NCBI RefSeq assembly: GCF_005893125.1 | Contig: NZ_VCJS01000031.1 | Coordinates: 21,495 to 85,494, forward strand | Source: Nonomuraea basaltis | Lineage (GTDB): Bacteria > Actinomycetota > Actinomycetes > Streptosporangiales > Streptosporangiaceae | DNA: 64,000 nt | Direction: 5' to 3' | Part shown: positions 8,495 to 16,544 of the stretch, piece after piece | Numbering within the stretch: position 1 is the first letter of the stretch | Layout: each line of letters starts with the position of its first letter | Made by a program: the position numbers and the translations under genes | Notes under the pieces: generated by a model | Seen by the model: only the letters and a program-made list of their open reading frames with translations | Databases searched by the model: none | Told to the model about the DNA's origin: nothing

Positions 8495-9604
8495 ATGAGT
8501 GATGTTTTTCCGGTTAACGGCATGGATGCCGTGGTGTTCGCCGTGGGCAACGCCAAGCAGGCGGCCCACTACTACTCGGCCGCGTTCGGCATGAGGCTGA
8601 CGGCCTACCGCGGGCCGGAGAACGGCAGCCGCGACGAGGCGGCGTACGTGCTGACGTCCGGCAGCGCCACGTTCGAGCTCCGGGGGTCGCTCCGGCCCGG
8701 CACGGACCTGGCGCGGCACGTGGCCGAGCACGGCGACGGGGTGATCGACCTGGCCATCCAGGTGCCCGACGTCGAGGGCGCGTACGCCCACGCCATCGCA
8801 CATGGGGCGAAGGGCCTGGTGGAGCCGTACACGATGGAGGACGAGCACGGCAAGGTGCAGCTCGCGGCCATCGCCACCTACGGCGAGACGCGGCACACGC
8901 TGGTCGACAGGTCCAACTACGGCGGCGCCTACCTGCCCGGTTACGTGCCCGCCGAGCCGCTGGTCGCGCCGCCCGCGACCAGGCACGGGCGGCTGTTCCA
9001 GGCCATCGACCACTGTGTCGGCAACGTCGAGCTGGGCAAGATGGACGAGTGGGTGGAGTTCTACCGCAATGTCATGGGCTTCACCAACATGGCCGAGTTC
9101 ATCGGCGACGACATCGCCACCGAATACTCGGCGCTCATGTCCAAGGTCGTGGCCGACGGCACGCGCAAGGTCAAGTTCCCGCTCAACGAGCCGGCCGTGA
9201 GCCGCAGGAAGTCGCAGATCGACGAGTACCTCGAGTTCTACTGCGGCCCGGGCGTGCAGCACATCGCGCTGGCCACCAACGACATCCTGACCACGGTCGA
9301 CCACATGCGGGCGGCAGGCGTTCGGTTCCTGGACACGCCGGACTCGTACTACGACGATCCCGAGCTGCGGGCGCGCATCGGAAAGGTGCGGGCGCCGATC
9401 GAGGAGCTGAAGAAGCGCGGGATCCTCGTCGACCGGGACGAGGACGGCTACCTGCTGCAGATCTTCACCCAGCCGGTGCAGGACCGGCCCACGGTCTTCT
9501 TCGAGCTGATCGAGCGGCACGGCTCGCTCGGGTTCGGCAAGGGCAACTTCAAGGCCCTGTTCGAGGCGATCGAGCGCGAGCAGGAACGCAGGGGCAACCT
9601 GTAA
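8495..9604 (+). CDS. hppD: 4-Hydroxyphenylpyruvate dioxygenase
   Basis: 369 residues. It converts 4-hydroxyphenylpyruvate to homogentisate in tyrosine degradation. The three iron ligands are visible: His173 (AIDHCVGNVE), His256 (VQHIALATND) and Glu337 (VFFELIER). Two vicinal-oxygen-chelate domains are present and the C-terminus has the family's GFGKGNFKALFEAIEREQ. The ATG at 8495 is chosen because the protein begins there in the family style (MSDVFPVNGMDAVVFAVGN) and AGAGG precedes it; an upstream in-frame extension to 8435 has no support. A strong hairpin follows the stop. The divergent Lrp-type gene is a plausible regulator. Confidence 0.96.
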   Translation: MSDVFPVNGMDAVVFAVGNAKQAAHYYSAAFGMRLTAYRGPENGSRDEAAYVLTSGSATFELRGSLRPGTDLARHVAEHGDGVIDLAIQVPDVEGAYAHAIAHGAKGLVEPYTMEDEHGKVQLAAIATYGETRHTLVDRSNYGGAYLPGYVPAEPLVAPPATRHGRLFQAIDHCVGNVELGKMDEWVEFYRNVMGFTNMAEFIGDDIATEYSALMSKVVADGTRKVKFPLNEPAVSRRKSQIDEYLEFYCGPGVQHIALATNDILTTVDHMRAAGVRFLDTPDSYYDDPELRARIGKVRAPIEELKKRGILVDRDEDGYLLQIFTQPVQDRPTVFFELIERHGSLGFGKGNFKALFEAIEREQERRGNL

Positions 9605-9617
9605 TTTGTCCCGACTT

Positions 9618-9655
9618 GGTGGGGGCGATCACGAAATCATGGGATCGCCCCCACC
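9618..9655 (+). terminator. Terminator hairpin after hppD
   Basis: A perfect 13-bp inverted repeat, GGTGGGGGCGATC at 9618-9630 and its complement at 9643-9655, with a 12-base loop, 14 bases after the hppD stop. No T-run follows, as is common in high-GC actinomycetes. Confidence 0.8.
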
Positions 9656-9682
9656 CGAGCCGGATCCTCTTCGGACCGACGC

Positions 9683-9734
9683 AAGGAGGCCCTCCACGAC
9701 AAGGCCGCCAGGGCGGTCGTGATGACCTCCTGAC
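9683..9734 (+). promoter_or_regulatory. Imperfect hairpin and AT-rich segment upstream of the M1 peptidase
   Basis: AGGAGG..CACGAC at about 9683-9702 pairs imperfectly with GTCGTG..CCTCCT at about 9716-9733. An unusually AT-rich TAATATTCTGATTA follows at 9740-9753, about 30 bp before the start codon, which could contain the -10 region. I cannot define the promoter more closely. Confidence 0.3.
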
Positions 9735-9779
9735 GCAGCGTAATATTCTGATTACGGACCGAAGGGGGCTCGTTCGCCT

Positions 9780-11174
9780 ATGCGTTCCAACCGGCGCGGG
9801 GTGGCAGTGCTGGCGGCGCTGATCAGCGTGCTCGCCTGCGCGCCCACCGACGAGTCGCCGTCCCCGGCCGGCCACCGGGCGGGCGCCCCCGGCATCGGCG
9901 ACCCCGACTTCCCCAGGGACGGCAACGGCGGCTACGACGTCGCCCACTACGACGTCGTCATCGACTACACCCCGGCGAGCAAGCGGCTCGAGGGCGTGAC
10001 CACCATCGAGGCCGCCGCCACCCACGGCCTGTCGGCCTTCAACCTCGATCTGGCCGGGCTCGACGTGCACGAGGTCACCGTCGACGACTCCCCCGCCACC
10101 TTCACCCGCCAGGGCGACGAGCTCACCGTGCGGCCCGCCGGGCCGATCGACGAGCGCGACCGGTTCACCGTGAAGGTGAGCTACGCGGGCACGCCGAACG
10201 CGGCCGATGCCTCCGCCGACCTGGGCACGTACGGCTTCCTGCCGACGCCCGACGGCGCGTTCGTGGCCTCCGAGCCCAACGGCTCCAAGACCTGGTTCCC
10301 CGCCAACGACCACCCCGCCGACAAGGCCACCTTCGACTTCACGATCACCGTGCCCGCCGGGCTGACGGCCCTGGCCAACGGCGAGCGGGCCGGGCAGCCG
10401 ACGACCACGGGCGGCAAGACCACCTTCCGGTGGCGCGAGCGGCACCCGATGGTGACCTATCTGGCGACGGCCACGCTGGGCAAGTTCGAGCTGCGCGAGG
10501 GCCGCACGCCCGGCGGCATCCCCAACCTGGCGGCCGCCGACCCCAGGTTCAGCAGCACGCTCGACGGCCTCTACACGACCTCCGCCGAGGTCACGGACTA
10601 TTGGGCCACGGTCTTCGGCCCCTACCCGTTCGGGTCGACCGGCGGCGTGGTCGACGACTACGCCGCCGGATACGCACTGGAAAACCAGACCAAGCCGCTC
10701 TACGGCGGCTTCAACCCGGACGAGAGCATCATCGTCCACGAGCTGGCGCACCAGTGGTTCGGCAACAGCCTGAGCATCAAGCGGTGGAAGGACCTCTGGC
10801 TCAACGAGGGCTTCGCCACGTACGCGGAGTGGCTGTGGTCCGAGCGCAAGGGCAGGAGGACGGCCGAGACCACCTTCAAGAAGTTCCACTCCCGCCCGGC
10901 CACCGACCCGATCTGGTCCTACCCGCCGGGGCGGGCCAAGCCCGGCGACCTGTTCAACCTGTCGATCTACACGCGCGGCGCCATGACGCTGCACGCCGTG
11001 CGCCGGGCCGTCGGCGACCAGACGTTCTTCGCGCTGCTCAGGGCGTGGGCCACCGAGCACCGCTACGGTCACGTCACGACGGACCAGTTCATCGAGCTCG
11101 CGGAACGGATGTCGGGCAAGGACCTCGGCGCCCTCTTCGACGCCTGGCTCTTCCAGCCCCGCCGCCCCGCCTGA
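9780..11174 (+). CDS. M1 family metallopeptidase, predicted lipoprotein
   Basis: 464 residues. The N-terminus is a lipoprotein signal peptide (MRSNRRG, hydrophobic stretch, lipobox SVLAC with the lipidated Cys at about residue 20), so the enzyme sits on the outer face of the membrane. The zinc site is HELAHQWFG (His320, Glu321, His324) with the third ligand Glu343 in NEGFATYAEW. The exopeptidase motif usually written GAMEN is here ALENQ (Glu301). The protein stops after the catalytic domain and lacks the C-terminal ERAP-type helical domain of full-length aminopeptidase N. It is monocistronic. Confidence 0.92.
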   Translation: MRSNRRGVAVLAALISVLACAPTDESPSPAGHRAGAPGIGDPDFPRDGNGGYDVAHYDVVIDYTPASKRLEGVTTIEAAATHGLSAFNLDLAGLDVHEVTVDDSPATFTRQGDELTVRPAGPIDERDRFTVKVSYAGTPNAADASADLGTYGFLPTPDGAFVASEPNGSKTWFPANDHPADKATFDFTITVPAGLTALANGERAGQPTTTGGKTTFRWRERHPMVTYLATATLGKFELREGRTPGGIPNLAAADPRFSSTLDGLYTTSAEVTDYWATVFGPYPFGSTGGVVDDYAAGYALENQTKPLYGGFNPDESIIVHELAHQWFGNSLSIKRWKDLWLNEGFATYAEWLWSERKGRRTAETTFKKFHSRPATDPIWSYPPGRAKPGDLFNLSIYTRGAMTLHAVRRAVGDQTFFALLRAWATEHRYGHVTTDQFIELAERMSGKDLGALFDAWLFQPRRPA

Positions 11175-11246
11175 CCAGAGGGGAAACGCTTTTCGTCGCT
11201 CGGTCCAAGTACTGGTGTAAGGCGAACGACGAAAGGGAGTGGGGCC

Positions 11247-11792
11247 ATGCGCCTCGACGAAGACCCCGCGGCCTTTGAGGCCTTTTATCGCCGCCACGTT
11301 GATGCCGTGCTGAAGTTCGTGGCCCGGCGGGTGAGCGACCCTCACCTCGCCGCGGACCTGACGGCGGACATCTTCCTGGCGGCCCTGGACTCGGCTCACA
11401 CTTATGTCCCCGGCCGGGGCAGCGAGACCGCATGGCTGTACGGCGTAGCGCGCAACGTCGTGTCGGCCCAGCATCGCAAAGCGGCCAGGGAGGCGCGGGC
11501 CACCGGTCGTGTCGCGGGTCGCCGGCTGATGGACGACGACGATCTCGTCAGGATGGAGGAGCGGATCGACGCCGAGCGCCGGATGCGCAGCGCTCTGGAG
11601 GCCCTGGCCGAGCTTCCCGAGGGAGAGCGTGCCGTGCTGGAGCTCGTGGCGATCGACCAGCTCACCGTCTCCGAAGCCGCCGCGGCCCTGGGCATCAGGC
11701 AGGTGACCGCACGAGTCCGCTTGCACCGGGCCAGACGAGCCCTTGAAAACGTCGCTTCGCCAGCACCTGTGTACGTGGAAGGACAGGCATGA
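11247..11792 (+). CDS. ECF-type RNA polymerase sigma factor
   Basis: 181 residues with region 2 (about 9-75: FEAFYRRHVDAVLKFVARRV, ADIFLAALDSA, TAWLYGVARNVVS) and region 4 (about 110-170: LPEGERAVLELVAIDQLTV, AAALGIRQVTARVRLHRARR). It would direct polymerase to a small stress or envelope regulon. The ATG at 11247 follows GGGAGTGGGGCC. Its stop overlaps the start of the next gene (ATGA), so the two are translationally coupled, as with cognate anti-sigma factors. A GGAAAC sequence at 11182-11187 might be part of an autoregulated promoter but I cannot identify a matching -10. Confidence 0.92.
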   Translation: MRLDEDPAAFEAFYRRHVDAVLKFVARRVSDPHLAADLTADIFLAALDSAHTYVPGRGSETAWLYGVARNVVSAQHRKAAREARATGRVAGRRLMDDDDLVRMEERIDAERRMRSALEALAELPEGERAVLELVAIDQLTVSEAAAALGIRQVTARVRLHRARRALENVASPAPVYVEGQA

Positions 11793-12472
11793 GCAACTTC
11801 GAAGAGCGCCTTCTCAGTGCACTCAAGGAAGAGATCACGACGAGAACGGCGGAGGACAAGATGACAACGGTTACACCGGTTCAGCGCGGCTCACGGCGGC
11901 GTTTCGCAGGGCTGTCCGCCGCGGTGGCGGGGGTCGCGGCGGCCGCCACGGCCGTGGTGGTCATGACCGGGATCGCCGGCGGCCCGGCGTACGCGGTGAC
12001 CAAGGCCGCCGACGGGGGCGTGAGCGTGCAGATCAGCTCGTTCACCGACCCCGAGGGGCTGGAATCCGAGCTGGCCGACGCCGGCGTCAAGGCGGTGGTC
12101 GACTACCTGCCGTTCGGGCAGACCTGCAAGGAACCGCGCGGCCGGCACGGCGGCGCGAGCGGGCAGTTCACGACGAGCATCGGCAAGGACGGCGACGGGA
12201 TCTCGTTCAAGATCGAAAAGGGTCAGGTTCCGGCGGGCGAGACGCTCGTCCTGGCCGTCACCAAGAGCAAGGACGGCGACGACAAGCCGCCGTTCGCGAC
12301 CTCTCTCCAGCTCGTCAACGGGGCGGTCGCGCCCTGCGAGGCGACCGCGATGCCGCAGCCTCCGTCCGGCGGTGGCGGCACCACCGAGGAGAAGCAGGAC
12401 GACGGGCCCGGTCTCAACTCCAAGACCGAAGGCGAGGACAGCGGTCCCAGCCAGGACCAGGTGACCAAGTAG
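11789..12472 (+). CDS. Membrane protein coupled to the ECF sigma factor, possible anti-sigma partner
   Basis: 227 residues: a cytoplasmic N-terminus of about 35 residues (MSNFEERLLSALKEEITTRT), one transmembrane helix (about 38-62), and an extracytoplasmic domain ending in a Gly/Glu/Asp-rich low-complexity tail. The start overlaps the sigma stop by four bases. Single-pass topology and coupling fit an anti-sigma or sigma-regulatory protein, but there is no zinc-binding HXXXCXXC motif and the N-terminus is short for an anti-sigma domain, so this role is inference. The extracellular domain has two cysteines (TCKEPRG and APCEATA). Terminator hairpins follow. Confidence 0.8.
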   Translation: MSNFEERLLSALKEEITTRTAEDKMTTVTPVQRGSRRRFAGLSAAVAGVAAAATAVVVMTGIAGGPAYAVTKAADGGVSVQISSFTDPEGLESELADAGVKAVVDYLPFGQTCKEPRGRHGGASGQFTTSIGKDGDGISFKIEKGQVPAGETLVLAVTKSKDGDDKPPFATSLQLVNGAVAPCEATAMPQPPSGGGGTTEEKQDDGPGLNSKTEGEDSGPSQDQVTK

Positions 12473-12483
12473 CAGCCCATCCA

Positions 12484-12520
12484 GGGCCGGCGATCTCCTC
12501 ACTTCGCGAATCGCCGGCCC
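12484..12520 (+). terminator. Terminator hairpin after the sigma-factor operon
   Basis: A perfect 11-bp stem, GGGCCGGCGAT at 12484-12494 with its complement at 12510-12520 and a 15-base loop, begins 12 bases after the stop codon. Confidence 0.75.
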
Positions 12521-12567
12521 GCACCAGGCCCGGCGGCCTCTCTGCTCTGACAGCCGACCGGGCGACC

Positions 12568-12607
12568 AGGCCCGGCGGTCCTCCCGAGCAGCGGGGCCGC
12601 CGGGCCT
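12568..12607. terminator. Second hairpin between convergent operons
   Basis: AGGCCCGGCGGTCC at 12568-12581 pairs with 12594-12607 over 14 bp with a single wobble and a 12-base loop. The core GGCCCGGCGG also occurs at 12527. It lies between the sigma operon and the ROK kinase and could serve the latter. Confidence 0.6.
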
Positions 12608-12638
12608 TCGGGGCTTTGACCAGCACGGGGCCGGGCCT

Positions 12639-13631
12639 TTACCTGCTTGTCGCCGGCGTCCAGTAGCTCTCGCCGGCCAGGATCAGCGCGGCGGCGCCGA
12701 CCAGGCCGGCCTCCTGGCCCAGGGTGGCGGGCATGACCTTGACCCGGCGGGCGAACCCCATCATGGCGTGCTCGCGCAGCGCCTCGTCCAGCGGCCCGAA
12801 CAGCGGCTCACCGGCCTGCGACAGCCCGCCGCCGATCGTGACGAGGTCCAGGTCGCACAGGTGGGTGGCGGAGGCGATCGCGATGCCGAGCGCGCGACCG
12901 GCCCTGCGCATGGCCCGCACCGCCACCGGATCCCCGGCTCGCGCGTCGGCCGCCAGCCCCCGCGCCGTGACCGCCCGATCCTCCCGGTATGCCCCGTCGT
13001 CCGGGCCGAACCGAGGCCCGGCGTCCGCCATCTGCGCGGCGGGGCCCGGAACCCAGCCCTGGTCCAGGGCCCAGGCGGTCAGGGCCGGGCCTCGTGCGAC
13101 GGCCTCCAGGCAGCCGTGGCCGCCGCAGCCGCACCGCGGCCCGCCCTCCGGCTCGACCACCACGTGCCCGATGTGCCCGGCGTTGCCCGTGCCGCCGTTG
13201 ACCAGGCGCCCGTCCAGGATCAGCCCGCCGCCCACACCGGTCGACACCACCATGCCGAGCATGTCGGCGCTCCCCTGCCCCGCGCCCTTCCAGTGCTCGG
13301 CCACGGCCAGGCAGATGGCGTCGTTGTGGAGGCGTACCGGCAGACCGGGGAAGCGCTCGGCCAGCCGGGCGCGCAGGGGGAAACCGCGCCAGCCGGGGAT
13401 GTTCAGCGGCGAGACCTCGCCGTCCGGCCAGGCCATGGGCCCGCCGCAGCCCACCCCCACCCCCTCGACGCCCTCCGACAGGGGCTCGATGAGCTCGTCG
13501 AGCGTTTTCCACAGGGTCGGGGCGTCCGCGCCCTGCGGCGTCGCGACGCGTGCGGAGAACGCCACCGTGCCGTCGGAGCCGACCAGGCCGGCGGCCATCT
13601 TGGTGCCGCCGACGTCGATCGCGAGGATCAC
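12639..13631 (-). CDS. ROK family sugar kinase
   Basis: 330 residues. The N-terminal phosphate-binding motif is IDVGGTKMAAG; the ROK zinc motif is CGCGGHGCLE, preceded by the zinc-ligand His in NAGHIGH. Actinomycete ROK proteins without an N-terminal helix-turn-helix, like this one, are usually glucokinases, though N-acetylmannosamine or other hexose kinases are not excluded. The GTG start at 13631 lies 25 bases after the stop of the FIST gene on the same strand, so the two are likely cotranscribed. Confidence 0.9.
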   Translation of the reverse strand: MILAIDVGGTKMAAGLVGSDGTVAFSARVATPQGADAPTLWKTLDELIEPLSEGVEGVGVGCGGPMAWPDGEVSPLNIPGWRGFPLRARLAERFPGLPVRLHNDAICLAVAEHWKGAGQGSADMLGMVVSTGVGGGLILDGRLVNGGTGNAGHIGHVVVEPEGGPRCGCGGHGCLEAVARGPALTAWALDQGWVPGPAAQMADAGPRFGPDDGAYREDRAVTARGLAADARAGDPVAVRAMRRAGRALGIAIASATHLCDLDLVTIGGGLSQAGEPLFGPLDEALREHAMMGFARRVKVMPATLGQEAGLVGAAALILAGESYWTPATSR

Positions 13632-13656
13632 GGGCCGACCACCGTACCGGAGTGGC

Positions 13657-14862
13657 TCATGACGCGCCCGAGGCGCTGGAGAAGACGAGGACGGAGGCGG
13701 TGAAGCCGTGTACGTGGTTGTGGCCGGCGACCGGACCGACCTCGCCGGCCGCGAAGAAGCCCGCCACGCCGATGGGCCCCAGCGTGTCGCGCAGCGCCAC
13801 CGGGTCGTGGTCGGCGGTGCCGAACATGGCCGAACCCCGCCCGTTGCACGAGAACAGCAGCGCCCCGTCCACCTTGCCCAGCTCTTCCCGGTGGGCGTCG
13901 AGCAGGTCGTACAGGTCCTCGTCCGCGGTGGCCGCGTCGCGTACCTGGAAGCGCACGGTCCTGCCGATCTCCACGATGTCGCCGATGGCCACGGCCTCGC
14001 GTTCGGGGTCGATGCCGATGACTCCCCTGATCAGGAAGTCGCCGCGTTCGTGGCGTTCGGCGTACTCGTCCATGGCCACGCCGATCTGCAGCCCGGCGGC
14101 GACCAGCTCGCGGTCGTCCTCGTCCAGGTCGCTGACGATGTCCTCCAACCTGGCCAGCGCCGGCTGGCCGGCCAGCTCCAGCAGCAGGTTGTCCTCCGAC
14201 GCCGTGACCACCATGCTCGGCCCGATGGGCCGGCAGCCCTGGCTGACCACGGTGCTGACCTTCACCGGGCCGCTGAGCAGCACGCCGATCGCGCCCTCGG
14301 TGTAGATCTCGCCGTCGGCGAACAGCCGTACGGAGCCCCGCCCCTGCAGCCCATTGGCCAGCCCGCCGATCAGCGGCAGCTCGCCGAGCACGTCGATCGA
14401 GCGCTCGACGAAGGCGTCGGTGGGGAAGGTGTACGGGTCCGCCAGGAGGATCGCCACATGATCGTCCTTGCTGCGCTCCGGCAGCCCTACTACGACGAAT
14501 TTGTCCTCGGCCGCCAGCGTCTCCAGCGCGAACGTGGTCAGCCGCGCCCCGTCCAAGGTGGCCGCCCAGGCGCTCACCGCAGGCGTCAGCTCCACGCCCT
14601 GCCCGTCGCCGATCACCCCCGTGGCGCTGCATCCGATCACGTGCGCTCCGGGTGCGAGCTTCATCGCGGCCTGTCCGGCCCTCGCGACGCCGTCGGGATC
14701 GTCGCCGCAGATGAAGAAGCAGACCAGGTCGGCTTGGCCGCTGAGCCTCGACAGTGCCTGGCCGACGGCGTTCTGCGCGGCCTCCACCAGGTCGGAACCC
14801 ACGGCGAGGCCGTCGGCGAAGCGGCTTGTCATCAAGGCCACGCGTCTCGCCTCCCTCGACAT
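13657..14862 (-). CDS. FIST-domain sensory protein
   Basis: About 401 residues with a FIST N domain (GADLVCFFICGDDPDGV-like region, GCSATGVIG) and a C-terminal FIST_C domain (about 230-385). FIST modules are predicted small-ligand, possibly amino-acid, sensors usually found in signal transduction proteins; here they stand alone without an output domain. The ATG at 14862 follows GGGAAC; a TTG two codons upstream is the alternative. It is divergent from the AAA+ ATPase gene (140 bp apart) and precedes the ROK kinase. Confidence 0.85.
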   Translation of the reverse strand: MSREARRVALMTSRFADGLAVGSDLVEAAQNAVGQALSRLSGQADLVCFFICGDDPDGVARAGQAAMKLAPGAHVIGCSATGVIGDGQGVELTPAVSAWAATLDGARLTTFALETLAAEDKFVVVGLPERSKDDHVAILLADPYTFPTDAFVERSIDVLGELPLIGGLANGLQGRGSVRLFADGEIYTEGAIGVLLSGPVKVSTVVSQGCRPIGPSMVVTASEDNLLLELAGQPALARLEDIVSDLDEDDRELVAAGLQIGVAMDEYAERHERGDFLIRGVIGIDPEREAVAIGDIVEIGRTVRFQVRDAATADEDLYDLLDAHREELGKVDGALLFSCNGRGSAMFGTADHDPVALRDTLGPIGVAGFFAAGEVGPVAGHNHVHGFTASVLVFSSASGAS

Positions 14863-14989
14863 GTCCAAGTTCCCTAGGCCCGATTCTCCCCACTAAAGGG
14901 ACAAGCACGCCCACGAACCGTCACGCAATAGTCAAGATCCGATATCTCGCCAGATGCGAAACTCTCTGCCACATTCCCCGCAGGGGACG

Positions 14990-14995
14990 TAGTCT
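14990..14995 (+). promoter_or_regulatory. Leaderless-type -10 box for the AAA+ gene
   Basis: TAGTCT, matching TAnnnT, ends seven bases before the GTG at 15003. No Shine-Dalgarno site is present. Transcription would start at or next to the start codon. Confidence 0.55.
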
Positions 14996-15002
14996 CGTTC
15001 CC

Positions 15003-16394
15003 GTGCATCAGCCACGTATTCTCCGCGAGCTGCGAGAGACCGGCCACGTCCATCGCACCGTCAAAGCCGAGGTCAGGGAAAACCTGCTGGCCAAGCTGCG
15101 GGCGGGCGAGCCGAGATTCCCCGGCATCGTCGGGTTCGACGACACGGTCCTGCCGCATCTGGAGCGGGCGCTCCTCGCCGGGCACGACCTGGTCCTCCTC
15201 GGCGAGCGCGGCCAGGGCAAGACCCGGCTCATCCGCACCGTCACCGGCCTGCTCGACGAGTGGACGCCGGTCGTCGAGGGATGTGAGATCAACGACCACC
15301 CGTACGCTCCGGCCTGCACGCGCTGCAAGGCGCTGGCGCGAGAGCTGGGCGACGAGCTGCCGGTCGCGTGGAAGCACCGCGACGAGCGCTACGGCGAGAA
15401 GCTCGCCACGCCCGACACTTCCGTGGGCGACCTGATCGGCGACGTCGACCCGATCAAGATCGCGGAAGGGCGTACGCTCGGCGACCCCGAGACGGTCCAC
15501 TACGGGCTCGTCCCGCGTACCAACCGGGGTGTGTTCTCCGTCAACGAGCTGCCCGACCTGGCCGAGCGCATCCAGGTGTCGCTGCTCAACGTGCTGGAGG
15601 AGCGCGACATCCAGGTGCGCGGCTACAACCTGCGGCTGCCGCTCGACATCCTGCTCATCGCCAGCGCCAACCCCGAGGACTACACCAACCGGGGGCGGAT
15701 CATCACGCCGCTGAAGGACCGGTTCGGCGCCGAGATCCGCACCCACTACCCGCTGACGGTCGAGGACGAGCTCACGCTCATCCGGCAGGAGTCCGTGCCG
15801 GACATCGGGGCCGACGTCCCCGAGCACCTGGTCGAGGTGATCGCCAGGTTCACCCGGCTGGTCCGCGAGTCCACCGCCGTGGACGCCCGCTCCGGGGTGT
15901 CCGCGCGGTTCTCGATCGCGGCCGCCGAGACCGCGTCGGCCTCCGCCGTCCGCCGGGCGGCGATCTCGGGCGAGGAGCAGGCCGTCACGCGCGTGATCGA
16001 CCTGGCCAGCGTGGTGCACAGCCTGCGCGGCAAGGTGGAGTTCGAGGTCAGCGAGGAGGGCAGGGAGACCGAGATCCTCGCCCACCTGCTGCGCCGGGCC
16101 ACGGCGGAGACGTTCAGGACCCGGCTGGGCGGCATGGACCTGTCCGCGGTGACCGACAAGTTCGCCGAGGGCAACCAGGTGGAGTCCGGCGAGCTGGTCG
16201 CGGCCGGCGAGCTGCTGCACCGGATGGGGCCGGTCACCGGCCTGGCCAAGATCATGTCCAGGCTGGGCATGGGCGCGGGCGAGGAGTCCCCCGGGCACGC
16301 CGCGGCGGCCCTGGAGTTCGCCCTGGAGGGCCTCTACCTCATGCGCCGCCTGTCCAAGGAAGACCTGGACGGAGTCACCGTCTACCGCACGTGA
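15003..16394 (+). CDS. MoxR/magnesium-chelatase-type AAA+ ATPase
   Basis: 463 residues. The Walker A motif is GERGQGKT (67-74), with sensor and arginine-finger elements in LLIASANPEDYTNRGRI and TPLKDRFG. The insertion after Walker A contains a Cys pair (PACTRCK). The ChlI/BchI-like core and the adjacent VWA gene indicate a chelatase or chaperone pair in which the ATPase remodels a target presented by the VWA protein. The start is a GTG at 15003 seven bases after a TAGTCT box, so the message is probably leaderless. A longer in-frame reading from 14754 overlaps the divergent FIST gene and is rejected. Confidence 0.9.
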   Translation: MHQPRILRELRETGHVHRTVKAEVRENLLAKLRAGEPRFPGIVGFDDTVLPHLERALLAGHDLVLLGERGQGKTRLIRTVTGLLDEWTPVVEGCEINDHPYAPACTRCKALARELGDELPVAWKHRDERYGEKLATPDTSVGDLIGDVDPIKIAEGRTLGDPETVHYGLVPRTNRGVFSVNELPDLAERIQVSLLNVLEERDIQVRGYNLRLPLDILLIASANPEDYTNRGRIITPLKDRFGAEIRTHYPLTVEDELTLIRQESVPDIGADVPEHLVEVIARFTRLVRESTAVDARSGVSARFSIAAAETASASAVRRAAISGEEQAVTRVIDLASVVHSLRGKVEFEVSEEGRETEILAHLLRRATAETFRTRLGGMDLSAVTDKFAEGNQVESGELVAAGELLHRMGPVTGLAKIMSRLGMGAGEESPGHAAAALEFALEGLYLMRRLSKEDLDGVTVYRT

Positions 16395-16529
16395 ACATCT
16401 GGGCGGACTTCCGCGTCATAGTGAGTACTGATCACGTTTGACGGGGGGAGACCGGCTCAAGGCGATCCCGGGGGCGAAGGAGCTGCGGCGTGGGAGGTCT
16501 ACGGGGACGCGTAGGCGGACATTCCGGGT

Positions 16530-16535
16530 TAGCGT
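16530..16535 (+). promoter_or_regulatory. Possible leaderless -10 box for the VWA gene
   Basis: TAGCGT lies six bases before the GTG at 16542 and nine before the ATG at 16545, with no Shine-Dalgarno site between. Confidence 0.4.
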
Positions 16536-16544
16536 GGTCTCGTG

